The notes beneath the pieces were generated by a model. That model ran no database searches and was not told where the DNA came from. It saw only the letters and a program-made list of their open reading frames with translations. The translations under genes and the position numbers were made by a program. From assembly GCA_001544655.2 (NCBI GenBank), contig FCOD02000009.1, positions 62,001-126,000 on the forward strand: DNA of 64,000 bases, in the 5' to 3' direction. The stretch's first letter is position 1. Each line of letters starts with the position of its first letter. Of the stretch, positions 26,456-36,464 are shown piece after piece. This DNA is from Caballeronia turbans (GTDB lineage Bacteria; Pseudomonadota; Gammaproteobacteria; Burkholderiales; Burkholderiaceae).

Positions 26456-26845
26456 ATGCCTCAACAAGTCAGCATGGGCGCGACGTTGCAGTGCTCGTTC
26501 GGCATGACGCCGTCGACGCTCGTCGTGCTGCCCGTGAACCGCGTGCGCTGCGAAGGGCCGCTCGCCGCGAACATCATGGATCACGAGCCGCTCGTGAACA
26601 TCATGCCGTTCGGCATGTGCACGTCGGCGGCGAATCCCGAAGTCGCCTCGGCGACCGCCGCCGCGCTCGGCGTCCTGACGCCGATGCCCTGCGTGCCCGC
26701 GACCATGACGCCGTGGGCGCCGGGCGCGGTCACCGTGCTGCTCGGCAACCAGCCTTCGCTCGACAACGTGTCCAGGTGCTTCTGCAACTGGGGCGGCGTG
26801 GTGACGGTCGTCGAGCCGGCGACGTGCGCCACCCGGATTCCCTGA
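26456..26845 (+). CDS. DUF4280/PAAR-like spike protein
   Basis: 129 residues from the ATG at 26456 (AGGGAG site). It has QVSMGATLQCSFGMTPSTLV at the start and IMDHEPLVNIMPFGMCTSAA, then MPCVPATMTPWAPGA, as in the DUF4280 family that structurally resembles PAAR tips. Metal ligands could be supplied by its cysteines and the histidine in DHEP. The tip is predicted to sit on VgrG, whose gene follows 14 bases later. Confidence 0.88.
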   Translation: MPQQVSMGATLQCSFGMTPSTLVVLPVNRVRCEGPLAANIMDHEPLVNIMPFGMCTSAANPEVASATAAALGVLTPMPCVPATMTPWAPGAVTVLLGNQPSLDNVSRCFCNWGGVVTVVEPATCATRIP

Positions 26846-26859
26846 AGACGAGGCCCGCC

Positions 26860-28866
26860 ATGATGCTCTCCGATACCAATCGCATCGCGCACGTGAGCTG
26901 CGCGCTCGGCAAGAACGCGCTCGTGCTCTGGCGCATGCGCGGACGCGAGGCGCTGGGGCGGCTCGCGCAATGGGATCTCGAACTGCTCGCCGATCAGTCG
27001 AATCTCGACATCGCGACGATGCTCGGCAGTGATTTCTCGCTGTCGCTGGAGATTCCGGGCGACGGCGCGCGCGAATACAACGGCATCGTCACGGCGTTCG
27101 AGCTGGCGCGGGCCGCGAGCACGCAGCCCAACCGTCCGGCGCTGTATCGCGCAACGGTGCGGCCGCGCCTGTGGCTGCTCACGCGCGCGTCGCATTGCCG
27201 GTTCTTTCATCAGATGACGGTGCCCGCGATCATCGGCAAGGTGCTCGCCGACTATCACATCGACTTCGAGAACAAATGCTCGGCGGCGTATCCGAGCCTC
27301 GAACACTGCGCGCAGTACCGCGAGACCGACTTCGATTTCGTGAGCCGGCTCGCCGAGCGCGAAGGCATTTACTACTTCATCGAGCATCGGGGCGGCACGC
27401 ATCGGATGATTCTCACGGATTCGTCGCAGGTGCACGAGAGCGCGCCGCACGGCGCGACGCTGCGCTTTCGTCCGCAGCCCGCCGCGCCGCACGAGCACGA
27501 ATGGGTCTATGCGTGGTCCGCGGGCGGCGAGGTGGCGACGGGCATCGTCGAAACCAACGACTACGACTTCGAGAAGCCGTCGCAATCGGCGCAGGAAGGT
27601 CTCGTCGCGCGCGCCCGGCGCAGCGAGCCGTTCGACAAGGCTGTCTACGCGATGCAGGAGCATGGCCTCGGCTACACGCGTCACGAGGACGCCGAGCGCT
27701 TCGCACGCGCGCATGTCGATGCGCATCAGGCGGGCAACGTCTTCGTGAGCGCTCGCGCGACGGCGCGCGGCATCTGGCCCGGCGGCCTCGTCAGGCTCAC
27801 CGGCCATCCGCTCGACGTGCAAAACCGCGAGCATCTCGTCGTGGCGGCCGAGTACGCGCTCAACTCGGACGACTATCTGTCCACGCTCGACGCGCGCGAC
27901 CGGCCGCCCGTTTTCGATTGCGCGTTCAGGGCGCTGCCTCGCGATGCCGGCTTCCGCGCCGCGCGCAGCACGCCCCGCGCATGTGTCGCGGGACCGCAGA
28001 CGGCGGTGGTCGTCGGACCGAAGGGCGAGGAAATTCATACCGACAAATACGGCCGCATCAAAGTGCAGTTCCATTGGGAACAGCTCGGCCCCACGGAGGC
28101 GCGCGAGTCCTTGCAGCGCTGCTGGGTGCGCGTCGCGCAGCCGTGGGCGGGCAAGGGCTACGGGGCGTTCTTTCTGCCGCGCATCGGTCAGGAAGTGCTC
28201 GTGCATTTCATCGAGGGCGACCCGGACCAGCCGCTCGTGATCGGCAGTGTCTACAACGCGGCGCAGACGACGCCAGACGAACTTCCCGCGAAGATGGCGC
28301 GCACGACGCTCAGGAGCAATTCGACCAAAGGCGGCAACGGTTTCAACGAAATGCGTTTCGACGATACCAAAGACACCGAGCAACTGTTCTTTCACGCCGA
28401 GCGCGATCTGGAGACGTGGGTGAAGCACGACGCGCTGACGCGCATCGGCGGCGAACGGCATGTAATCGTCGAGCACGACGATCTTGCGCGCTGCAACGGC
28501 AGCCGCAGCGACGCGGTGCAGGGCGGCCACAGCGCGCGCATCGGCGGCAAATATTCGCTCGATGTCGGCGGCGATACACATCACAAAAGCGGGGCGAATA
28601 TTTTGGTGGGGGCGGGTGTTAACGTCGATGTGAAGGGCGGGGCCAACGTCACCATCGAGGCGGGCGTGACGCTCACGCTCAAGGCGGGCGGCAACACGAT
28701 CGTGCTGGGGCCGGAAGGCATCGCGATCAGCGCGGCCGGGCCGGTGTCGATCGACGGCGTCGTCGTGCAGATCAACTGCGGCGGCGGCGGTGGCGGCGCG
28801 GGCGCGGCGAGCGCATCGCCGGATGCGCCCGCCGATCCCCGGCAGGCCGACGACGGCACCACATGA
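26860..28866 (+). CDS. vgrG: type VI secretion spike protein VgrG (TssI)
   Basis: About 668 residues, starting at one of two adjacent ATGs (26860 or 26863). The gp27-like part has QYRETDFDFVSRLAEREGIYY, quoted as residues about 150-170, with the family EREGIYYFI. The OB fold near 396 reads KYGRIKVQFHWE, followed by WVRVAQPWAGKGYG and PRIGQEVLVHFIEGDPDQPL. The gp5-like C-terminal beta-prism has Gly-x repeats (KAGGNTIVLGPEGIAISAAG). The tail is glycine- and alanine-rich and no extra effector domain is fused, so cargo is likely non-covalent. It overlaps the FHA gene. Confidence 0.95.
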   Translation: MMLSDTNRIAHVSCALGKNALVLWRMRGREALGRLAQWDLELLADQSNLDIATMLGSDFSLSLEIPGDGAREYNGIVTAFELARAASTQPNRPALYRATVRPRLWLLTRASHCRFFHQMTVPAIIGKVLADYHIDFENKCSAAYPSLEHCAQYRETDFDFVSRLAEREGIYYFIEHRGGTHRMILTDSSQVHESAPHGATLRFRPQPAAPHEHEWVYAWSAGGEVATGIVETNDYDFEKPSQSAQEGLVARARRSEPFDKAVYAMQEHGLGYTRHEDAERFARAHVDAHQAGNVFVSARATARGIWPGGLVRLTGHPLDVQNREHLVVAAEYALNSDDYLSTLDARDRPPVFDCAFRALPRDAGFRAARSTPRACVAGPQTAVVVGPKGEEIHTDKYGRIKVQFHWEQLGPTEARESLQRCWVRVAQPWAGKGYGAFFLPRIGQEVLVHFIEGDPDQPLVIGSVYNAAQTTPDELPAKMARTTLRSNSTKGGNGFNEMRFDDTKDTEQLFFHAERDLETWVKHDALTRIGGERHVIVEHDDLARCNGSRSDAVQGGHSARIGGKYSLDVGGDTHHKSGANILVGAGVNVDVKGGANVTIEAGVTLTLKAGGNTIVLGPEGIAISAAGPVSIDGVVVQINCGGGGGGAGAASASPDAPADPRQADDGTT

Positions 28867-28886
28867 ACGCACACGAAGGAGAGATC

Positions 28887-30272
28887 ATGCATCTGACGCT
28901 CGCGGTCGAGACCTATCAGGGCATCCCGACCGACGCCCCGCTTTCGTGCCGCTTCGGCGCGGCGGGCGGCACCATCGGGCGCGGCTCCGACAACACGCTC
29001 GTGTTGCCGGATGCGGCGAAGACCGTGTCGCGGGTGCATGCGCGCATCGACTGGACCGAGGACGGCTGGCGGCTCGCCGACCTCGGCAGCAATCCGAGCC
29101 GGCTCAATGGCCGGCCGCTGTCCGCCGGGCAGAGCGCGCGTCTTGCCAGCGGCGACCGGCTGGAGATGGGCGGCTACCGGCTCGATGTGCGGACGATGGA
29201 ACGCGCGCCCGCCGAAGCTTTCGATGCGCCGCCCGGCGTGCATGACCGCCACGGTTTCGATCCGCTCGAAGCCGTGAGCCTTCAGGACAACGCAGCGCCG
29301 CGCTCTTTCGCGCACGATCCGCTCGCGCTGGCGGCGGTCCTCGCTGATGCGCCGCTGCCGGGTCCGCGCTTCGATCCGCTCGCCGCGCCGCTCGACGGTG
29401 AGCACGAACCCGCGACGCGGCTCGATGGACGCGCGGCGTTCGCCGGATCGCAGAGCGATCACGTGGCGCCGGAGCAGTTCGCCTATGTGCCGCCAGCCGG
29501 CGCGGTAGCGCATGCGCCGGCGGGCGGCATTCCGCACGACTACGACCCGTTGAGCGAAGACGCATGCGCGCCGCTCGCGGCCGTCGTGACTCCGCCGGCG
29601 CAGCCTGCCGCGATAAGGCCCGAAGAAAGACCCGAAGAAAGACCCGAAGCGGCCAACGACGCCATTGCCGAATCGGCCTTTGCCGCGCTGCTCGACGGCA
29701 TGGGCGTCGATGCCGGCACGCTCGGCACGCGCAACGCCGCCGAAATCGCGCGTCTCGCCGGCGCGATGCTGCGCACGGCGGTGCGCGGCGTAGTCGACGT
29801 GCTGCTGTCGCGCTCGGTCCTCAAGCGCGAGATCAGCCTCGACACGACGATGCTCGTCCAGCGCGACAACAACCCGCTCAAGTTCTTCCCCGACGGCGAC
29901 GGCGCGCTCGCGCAGATGCTGCGTGGCGCGAGCACGGGATATCTGCCCGCGCAGACCGCGCTCGAAGGCGCGTTCGACGACATCCGCCGACACGAGCTCG
30001 CGGTCCTCGCGGGCACGCGCGCCGCCATGCAGCATCTGCTCGGCCGCTTCGATCCGCAGGCGCTCACGCGCGCCGATACGCGGCGCGGCTGGCTCGACTG
30101 GCTACCCGCATGCCGCAAGGCGCGGCAGTGGGACCGTCTCGTCGCGCTGCATGCCGAGCTCACCCGCGCGAGCGCCGACGACCTTCAGGCGCTGTGCGGC
30201 AGCGCGTTCAACGACGCATACGAGCAGCACGCGAACAGCTTCGCCGATACGAAGCAGACTTCCTTCCACTGA
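28887..30272 (+). CDS. tagH: FHA-domain type VI secretion protein (Fha/TagH)
   Basis: About 461 residues from the ATG at 28887, which has an AAGGAG site; an ATG at 28863 overlapping the vgrG stop would add eight residues. The FHA domain (about 1-100) has GGTIGRGSDNTLVLPD, SRVHARI and LGSNPSRLNGR, the phosphothreonine-binding loops. A proline- and alanine-rich linker with PEERPEERPE from a 12-base repeat follows. The C-terminal 190 residues (DNNPLKFFPDGDGALAQML) are the T6SS FHA C-terminal domain. It is the expected substrate or partner of PpkA. Confidence 0.92.
   Translation: MHLTLAVETYQGIPTDAPLSCRFGAAGGTIGRGSDNTLVLPDAAKTVSRVHARIDWTEDGWRLADLGSNPSRLNGRPLSAGQSARLASGDRLEMGGYRLDVRTMERAPAEAFDAPPGVHDRHGFDPLEAVSLQDNAAPRSFAHDPLALAAVLADAPLPGPRFDPLAAPLDGEHEPATRLDGRAAFAGSQSDHVAPEQFAYVPPAGAVAHAPAGGIPHDYDPLSEDACAPLAAVVTPPAQPAAIRPEERPEERPEAANDAIAESAFAALLDGMGVDAGTLGTRNAAEIARLAGAMLRTAVRGVVDVLLSRSVLKREISLDTTMLVQRDNNPLKFFPDGDGALAQMLRGASTGYLPAQTALEGAFDDIRRHELAVLAGTRAAMQHLLGRFDPQALTRADTRRGWLDWLPACRKARQWDRLVALHAELTRASADDLQALCGSAFNDAYEQHANSFADTKQTSFH
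29619..29649 (+). repeat. 12-bp tandem repeat inside the fha linker
   Basis: CCCGAAGAAAGA occurs at 29619-29630 and 29631-29642, then CCCGAAG begins a third copy. It encodes PEER repeats in the flexible linker and can vary in copy number without frameshift. Confidence 0.7.
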
Positions 30273-30285
30273 GAGCGAGGCATCG

Positions 30286-31626
30286 ATGTCCTGGAACAAC
30301 AAGGTGATCTGGTCCGAAGGCATGCTGCTTCAGCCGCAGCATCTGCAACAACACGACCGCTACCTGCGCGCGCAGATCGAGACGCGCTGCGCGGCGCTGC
30401 GGCCCTATGCGTTCGGCTTCTCGGAACTGGAGATCGACGCCGCGCAACTGAAGCTCGGCCGCATCGCGCTGGTTTCGTGCGCGGGCGTGCTGCCCGACGG
30501 CAGTCCGTTCCGACTTCCTTCGGATGACGAACTTCCGCTGCCGCTCGCCGTGCCCGAGGACGCGCGCGACCTGACGGTCGTGCTCGCGCTGCCCGTCGCG
30601 CGTCATGGCGTGCCCGAGGCCGCGTATGCGGCGCAGGCCGGCCACGATGGTTTCGTGCGTCACCGCATCGCGGAAACGGAAGTGCCCGACAGCAACGAAG
30701 GCGCGGTCGGTGCGGCGCTCGTGCAGGTCGGCAAGCTGCAATTGCGGCTCGCCTTCGAGCGGGACGTGGTCCATGCGCATACGTCGCTCGGGATCGCGCG
30801 CATCGTCGAGCGCCGCGCGGACAACAGCATCGTGCTCGATGCCGCTTACGCGCCGCCCTGTCTCGACTATCGCGTGTCGCGCCGGCTGTGCGGGTTCGTC
30901 GACGAACTCACGGGCCTCATGCACCAGCGCGCCGATGCGCTCGCCGCGCGCCTCGCCCGCCCCGCGGCGACCGGCGCGGCGGAGATCGCCGACTTCCTGC
31001 TGCTGCAGGTGCTCAATCGGGCGGAGCCGCTGTTCGCGGGGATCGCCTCGACGACCGGGCTGCATCCGCACGATCTGCATCAGCATGCGCTGCAACTGGC
31101 GGGCGAGCTCGCGACCTTCAGCCAGCCCGGCAAGCGTCCCGCCGCGTTTCCCGGATATCGCCACGAGCGGCTGGATGAAACCTTCACGCCGCTCGTCGAT
31201 GCGCTGCGCGTCGCGCTGAACGCGGTGATGGATCCGCATGCGGTGCCGATCGCGCTCGAGGAGCGCAAGTACGGATTGCGCGTGGCGATCGTGCCGGATC
31301 GCGACCTGTTCCGCTCGGCGAGCTTCGTGCTCGCGGCAAAGGCCGATCTCGCGCCGGCCGCGCTTCTGAACAGCTTCCCGCAGCAGGCCAAGCTCGGACC
31401 GGTGGAGCGCATCCGCGATCTCGTGAATCTCCAGTTGCCGGGGATCGCGCTGCGCGCGCTGCCGGTCGCGCCGCGCCAGTTGCCGTTCCATGCCGGCTAC
31501 ACCTATTTCGAGCTGGAGCGCAGCGGCGATCTGTGGCGACAGTTCGCGACCTCGGCCGGCGTCGCGCTGCATGTCGCGGGTGACTTTCCGGGCCTCGAAC
31601 TCGAATTCTGGGCGATCCGCCCGTGA
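30286..31626 (+). CDS. tssK: type VI baseplate protein TssK
   Basis: 446 residues from the ATG at 30286 (GAGAGCGAGG site). The start MSWNNKVIWSEGMLLQPQHL is diagnostic. Later segments are KLGRIALVSCAGVLPDGSPF and LQVLNRAEPLFAGIASTTGL. It links the baseplate to the TssLM membrane complex. Its stop overlaps the tssL start (GTGA). Confidence 0.95.
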   Translation: MSWNNKVIWSEGMLLQPQHLQQHDRYLRAQIETRCAALRPYAFGFSELEIDAAQLKLGRIALVSCAGVLPDGSPFRLPSDDELPLPLAVPEDARDLTVVLALPVARHGVPEAAYAAQAGHDGFVRHRIAETEVPDSNEGAVGAALVQVGKLQLRLAFERDVVHAHTSLGIARIVERRADNSIVLDAAYAPPCLDYRVSRRLCGFVDELTGLMHQRADALAARLARPAATGAAEIADFLLLQVLNRAEPLFAGIASTTGLHPHDLHQHALQLAGELATFSQPGKRPAAFPGYRHERLDETFTPLVDALRVALNAVMDPHAVPIALEERKYGLRVAIVPDRDLFRSASFVLAAKADLAPAALLNSFPQQAKLGPVERIRDLVNLQLPGIALRALPVAPRQLPFHAGYTYFELERSGDLWRQFATSAGVALHVAGDFPGLELEFWAIRP

Positions 31627-32993
31627 GCGCCGCGCCCTCTTCGAAGAAGGACCTCATCGTGAATGCCCCGATCTTTCCGCCAGCCGGCTTCGACCCGGAC
31701 GACACCATCCTGATTCCGCAACCGGGCGGGTCCGTTGCGGCACGCCCGCGCCAGGAGCGCCAGGAAGAGAGCGCGCAGGAGCGGCCGGAAGCCGCGCCGC
31801 GCGCGCCGGTCCTGCCGGTCGCGAGCGGCCTGAGCCCGCTCGTGCGTGCGGCGAACCCGATGCTCCAACTCGCGCTGCCGCTGCGCCATCGTGCGGCCAT
31901 CGCCGATATCGAAGGTTTGCGCGCCGAGCTCGTGCGGATGGTGCGGGCCTTCGAGCACGACGCCCGCGCGAGCGGCATCGACACTGAAACGCTCGCGGCG
32001 GCGCGCTATTGCCTGTGTACCTGCATCGACGAGTCGATCTCGGGCACGCCGTGGGGCAGCGGCGTGTGGGCGAGCCGCAGCCTGCTCGTCACCTTCCATA
32101 ACGAGGCGTCGGGCGGCGAGCGCTTCTTTCTGATCCTGCAGCGGCTCGCGCAGGACCCGGCGCGCCATATCGACGTGCTGGAGCTGCTTTACGTGATCCT
32201 GTCGCTCGGCTTCGAAGGGCGCTATCGGCTGATCGACGGCGGGCGCAGCCAGCTCGACTCCGTGCGCGAGCGGCTCGAACGCATCATCCGCAACCAGCGC
32301 GGCCCCTTCGAGGCCGAACTGTCGGTGCACTGGCGGCCCGCCGAGCGCGCGCGCAGGCCGCTCGGGCAGCGCATGCCGCCGTGGGTCTGCGCCGCGCTCG
32401 CAGGCGTCGTGCTCGTGGCGACGCATATCGCGCTGGCCGTGAGCCTGAACCGCACGTCGGACCCTGTGTTCGACGCGCTCAACCGCATCCGCGTGAGCGA
32501 GCGGCCCGCGGCGCAGCCGGCCATGATCGCGCCCGCCGCGATGCCCGCCGCCGCCGCGACGCTCTCGACGTTCCTCGCGCCGGAAATCCGCCAGGGCCTG
32601 GTTTCGGTTCGCGAGGCGGCGGATCGCTCCATCGTCACGATCAACGGCGACAACCTCTTCACCTCCGGCAGCGCGACGCTCGACCCGGCCTACGATGCGC
32701 TGATCGGCCGCATCGCCAACGCGCTGAAGCAGGTGCCCGGCAGAGTCGTCGTGACAGGCCACACGGATGACCAGCGCCTCCTGTCCGCGCGCTTTCCGTC
32801 CAACTGGCATCTGTCGCAGGCGCGCGCCGAAAGCGTGCGGGCGATGCTCGCGTCGCTCACCGGCGTGCCCGCGCGCTTTTCCGCCGAAGGCCGCGGCGAC
32901 GCCGAACCGCTCGCGCCGAACGACACGCCCGCCGGCCGCGCCAAGAATCGTCGCGTGGAGATCACGCTGCTCGCCCCGGGCGCGTCGTCCTGA
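31623..32993 (+). CDS. tssL: type VI membrane-complex protein TssL with C-terminal OmpA domain
   Basis: 456 residues read from a GTG at 31623 that overlaps the tssK stop. After a proline-rich start, the DotU/IcmH domain (about 70-250) has YCLCTCIDESISGTPWG and YVILSLGFEGRYRLIDGG. One membrane segment (about 257-277) follows. The periplasmic part has the OmpA/peptidoglycan-binding fold (about 335-455): VVVTGHTDDQRLLSARFPSN and the RRVEITLL ending. This is the evolved TssL form, anchored to the cell wall through its own domain. Confidence 0.95.
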   Translation: MSAAPSSKKDLIVNAPIFPPAGFDPDDTILIPQPGGSVAARPRQERQEESAQERPEAAPRAPVLPVASGLSPLVRAANPMLQLALPLRHRAAIADIEGLRAELVRMVRAFEHDARASGIDTETLAAARYCLCTCIDESISGTPWGSGVWASRSLLVTFHNEASGGERFFLILQRLAQDPARHIDVLELLYVILSLGFEGRYRLIDGGRSQLDSVRERLERIIRNQRGPFEAELSVHWRPAERARRPLGQRMPPWVCAALAGVVLVATHIALAVSLNRTSDPVFDALNRIRVSERPAAQPAMIAPAAMPAAAATLSTFLAPEIRQGLVSVREAADRSIVTINGDNLFTSGSATLDPAYDALIGRIANALKQVPGRVVVTGHTDDQRLLSARFPSNWHLSQARAESVRAMLASLTGVPARFSAEGRGDAEPLAPNDTPAGRAKNRRVEITLLAPGASS

Positions 32994-33035
32994 GGCGCGG
33001 CTCATTCGTTTAGCAGAACAGGCATGGAGACATCG

Positions 33036-36000
33036 ATGAAAAAGATCGCAGGAACGCTCAGGACACCGCAATGGATCACGTTCGCGGGCGTGCTCGCGCT
33101 GCTCGTCGTGGTGTGGTTCGAAGGACCGCTCTTCGCGTTCGACGGCCACGCGCCGCTCGAATCGCCGCGCGCCCGCTGGATCGCGATGACCCTGCTCGTC
33201 GCCGCCTGGGCGCTCGCGTGGGGCGTGCGCCTCGGCGCCGCGCGTCTCGTCAACCTGCGCTTCATGAGCGGCGTCGCCGGGCAGGGGGCGGGGGCATCGG
33301 CGGGCAGCGCGGAGCTCGCCGTGTTGCGCGAGCGCTTCGAGCAGGCGCTCGCGATCCTGCGGCAGGCGCGCATGAAAGGCGTCAACGGGCGTCAGTGGGT
33401 GTATCAGTTGCCGTGGTACATGTTCATCGGTGCGCCCGGTACGGGCAAGAGCACGGCGCTCTCGAACTCGGGGCTGCGCTTTCCGCTGCGCGAGAAGCTC
33501 GGCGACGAGGCGATCGGCGGTCTCGGCGGCACGCGTCATTGCGACTGGTGGTTCACGGACGACGCCGTGCTCGTCGATACCGCGGGCCGCTTCACGACGC
33601 AGGACAGCGACGCGCAGGCCGACGAATCCGCCTGGACCGGCTTCCTGCAACTGCTGCGCAAATACCGTCCGCGCCGGCCGTTGAACGGGCTCATCGTCAC
33701 GCTGTCGGCGGCCGATCTCGTGCGCCAGGACGACGCCGCCCGCGAGGCGCACATCCGCACGATCCGCAGCCGCCTGACCGAGCTGAGCGAGCGGCTCGGG
33801 GTGCGCTTTCCGGTCTACGTCGTCGTGACGAAGTGCGATCTGCTCGCGGGCTTCACCGAGTTCTTCGACGATCTCGGCGAAGCGGAGCGCAAGCAGGTCT
33901 GGGGCATCACCTTCGCGCTCGATGAATCCCCGGGCGCGGGTCCGGCGCTCTCGGCGTTCCCGGCCGAGTTCGATGCGCTCGGCACGCGCTTGCAGGCCCG
34001 TGTGCTGCATCGCATGCAGCGGGAAACGGACGTAGCGCGGCGTGCGCGCATCTACGGCTTCGCGCAGCAGTTCGCGGGCCTTCAGCCGGCGCTCGGGCGC
34101 TTCCTCGACGGCGTGTTTCGCGGCACGCGCTTCGAAGCGTCGCCGCTCCTGCGCGGCGTGTATTTCACGAGCGGCACGCAGCACGGCAGGCCGATCGACC
34201 GCGCGATCAGCGCCATCGCGCAATCGCTCGGATTGCAGCGCGACATCGCCTATAACCGCGACGCTTCGGGGCGCGCGTACTTCATCAACGGTCTGCTCAG
34301 GGACGTGGTGATTGCCGAGGCCGGGCTGGTGGGCGCGAACGCGCGCTTCGAGCGATGCAGCGCGTGGCTGCGGCGCGCGGCGCTGGCGGCGGTCGGCGTG
34401 GCGCTCATGCTCGCGCTCGCGGGCATGGCGGTGAGCTATCAGCGCAACCGCGCGTATGTCGCGGAGTTCGACCGGCAGACGCAGCACGTGCGCCAACTGG
34501 CGCGCGACGCGAATGCGGCCGCCGATCCGCTCGCGGTGCTGCCGCTGCTCGACGCGGCGCGCGCGCTGCCCGGCGGTTACGCGGACGCCGGCAAGCCGGT
34601 GCCGTGGCTCACCCGGCTCTGGCTCTATCAGGGCGACAAGCTCGGCCAGGAGGCGCGCGTGACGTACCGCCGTCTGCTCGACCAGACCTTGCTGCCGCTC
34701 GCGGTCGGCAAACTCACGCAGGAGTTGCAAGACGGCGGCGCGGGAAATGATTCGACATCCGAGGCGTATCGCTATGAAGCCTTGCGCGCCTACCTGATGC
34801 TCGGCGACGCGCGCCATTTCGATCCCGCCGCGCTGCGCGCGCATCTGGTCCCGGCACTGGCACGCGACGCGAGCCCGGCGCAACGGAGCGCGCTCGATGC
34901 GCACCTCGCCGCGCTGTTCGACCGGACGCACTTCGATCCGTCGCTGCCGCTCGACGAGGCGCTCATCAAGTCGGCGCGCGCGCGGTTGGCCGAACTGCCG
35001 CTGTCGCAGCGCATTGGCAACCGCGTCGATGGCGAACTCGCGCAGGCGAACGTGCCCGCGTTCAGCGTGAGCGCCGCGGCCGGTCCCAATGCGCCGCTGC
35101 TGCTCAGGCGCGCGAGCGGCGCGCCGCTCACGGGCGGCGTGGCGGGCGCATACACCTTGAACGGCTACGCGCGCTACGCCCGGCTGCGCGACGCCGCGCT
35201 CGCCGATGTCGCGAAGGATGCGTGGGTGCTCGGCCGCGACGACGTCGCGCCCACGCCCGAAGGCGTCACCGCGCTGCGCACCGCGCTCGACGCGCGCTAT
35301 TTCGACGCCTACGTCCACGCTTGGGACGCCCTGCTCGACGATGTGACCGCCGTGCCCGTCACCGCGCTCGCCGATGGCGCGCGCATCGCGAACGAACTGT
35401 CGGCGCCGGATTCGCCGCTCAGGAAGCTGATCGTCGCGGCGGCGCGCGAGACGACGCTCGCGTCGAACGCATCGGGCAAACAGAGCGCGACGACGCCCGT
35501 CGACGAGCACTTTCAGGCGCTGCATCAGCTCGCGGGCAAGCCGGGCGATGCCGCGTCGCTCGATCGCGAATTCGCGCCGCTCAAGGACGCCGCCGTCTAT
35601 CTCGATGCAGCCGACGCCGCGCGCAGAACGGGTAAACCCGCGCCCGCCGGCGATGCACTCGGCAAGCTGAGGCTCGCGAGCCAGACGAGTCCGGCGCCGC
35701 TCGCGCCCGTGGCCGCGTCGCTCGCCGCCGCGGGCACGGTGCTCATGGAGGGCGGCGAGCGCGCGCGCCTCAACGCGTTGTGGAACGCGAGCGCCGGCCC
35801 GTTGTGCCACCGCGCGCTCGATGGCCGCTATCCGTTCGTGCACGGCTCGACCCGCGATGTCGCCGCCGACGACTTCGGCAAGCTCTTCGCGCCCGGCGGT
35901 CTCATCGACGATTTCTTCCAGAAGAACCTCGCCGCGCTGGTGGACACGAGCGCGCCGGTCTGGCAATGGCGCGCCGGCACGCCGCCGGCGGGCATGCCGC

Positions 36001-36464
36001 GCGATGCGCTCGCGCAGTTCCAGCGCGCCGCGCAGATCCGCGACGCGTTCTTCCGCGACGGCGGCCACGACATGTCGATCCGTTTTCGCGTGAAGGCGCT
36101 CTCGCTCGATCCGGCGGTGGCGCAGGTGAATCTCGACATCGACGGACAGCAGCTCGCGCTGAAAGCGGACGGCGTTCAGTCGATGCTGTTGCAATGGCCG
36201 GGGAGCAGGAACACGGGCCGCGCGAGCGCGCAGTTCGATCCGCCCGCGACCGCGCAGGGCGCGGCGCTCGATGCGAGCGGACCCTGGGCGCTGCTGCATC
36301 TTCTCGACGCGGGCAGATTCGAGCCGACCGCGCAGCCGGACCGCTACACACTCACGCTCGCGTCCGCCGGTCGCCGGGCCGTGCTCGAACTGGATGCGAC
36401 GAGCGTCGTCAATCCGTTGCGGCGCGCGCCGCTCGAGCAGTTCCGCTGCCCGGAGCATCTGTGA
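33036..36464 (+). CDS. tssM: type VI membrane-complex protein TssM (IcmF)
   Basis: About 1142 residues from the ATG at 33036, six bases after a GGAG; an ATG at 33024 would add four residues. Two N-terminal membrane segments (about 9-30 and 48-68) are followed by a cytoplasmic NTPase domain with Walker A GAPGTGKST near 133 and DTAGRF (switch). A third membrane segment lies near 447-470, and the rest is periplasmic. The C-terminal DUF1215-type region ending in PLRRAPLEQFRCPEHL is present. In most systems this part contacts TssJ, but no tssJ is seen in this window. Confidence 0.94.
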   Translation: MKKIAGTLRTPQWITFAGVLALLVVVWFEGPLFAFDGHAPLESPRARWIAMTLLVAAWALAWGVRLGAARLVNLRFMSGVAGQGAGASAGSAELAVLRERFEQALAILRQARMKGVNGRQWVYQLPWYMFIGAPGTGKSTALSNSGLRFPLREKLGDEAIGGLGGTRHCDWWFTDDAVLVDTAGRFTTQDSDAQADESAWTGFLQLLRKYRPRRPLNGLIVTLSAADLVRQDDAAREAHIRTIRSRLTELSERLGVRFPVYVVVTKCDLLAGFTEFFDDLGEAERKQVWGITFALDESPGAGPALSAFPAEFDALGTRLQARVLHRMQRETDVARRARIYGFAQQFAGLQPALGRFLDGVFRGTRFEASPLLRGVYFTSGTQHGRPIDRAISAIAQSLGLQRDIAYNRDASGRAYFINGLLRDVVIAEAGLVGANARFERCSAWLRRAALAAVGVALMLALAGMAVSYQRNRAYVAEFDRQTQHVRQLARDANAAADPLAVLPLLDAARALPGGYADAGKPVPWLTRLWLYQGDKLGQEARVTYRRLLDQTLLPLAVGKLTQELQDGGAGNDSTSEAYRYEALRAYLMLGDARHFDPAALRAHLVPALARDASPAQRSALDAHLAALFDRTHFDPSLPLDEALIKSARARLAELPLSQRIGNRVDGELAQANVPAFSVSAAAGPNAPLLLRRASGAPLTGGVAGAYTLNGYARYARLRDAALADVAKDAWVLGRDDVAPTPEGVTALRTALDARYFDAYVHAWDALLDDVTAVPVTALADGARIANELSAPDSPLRKLIVAAARETTLASNASGKQSATTPVDEHFQALHQLAGKPGDAASLDREFAPLKDAAVYLDAADAARRTGKPAPAGDALGKLRLASQTSPAPLAPVAASLAAAGTVLMEGGERARLNALWNASAGPLCHRALDGRYPFVHGSTRDVAADDFGKLFAPGGLIDDFFQKNLAALVDTSAPVWQWRAGTPPAGMPRDALAQFQRAAQIRDAFFRDGGHDMSIRFRVKALSLDPAVAQVNLDIDGQQLALKADGVQSMLLQWPGSRNTGRASAQFDPPATAQGAALDASGPWALLHLLDAGRFEPTAQPDRYTLTLASAGRRAVLELDATSVVNPLRRAPLEQFRCPEHL

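Noticed and set aside
23764-26457. Long minus-strand frame opposite clpV
   Set aside because: Same GC-bias artefact; the plus strand holds a clear ClpV with both Walker motifs.
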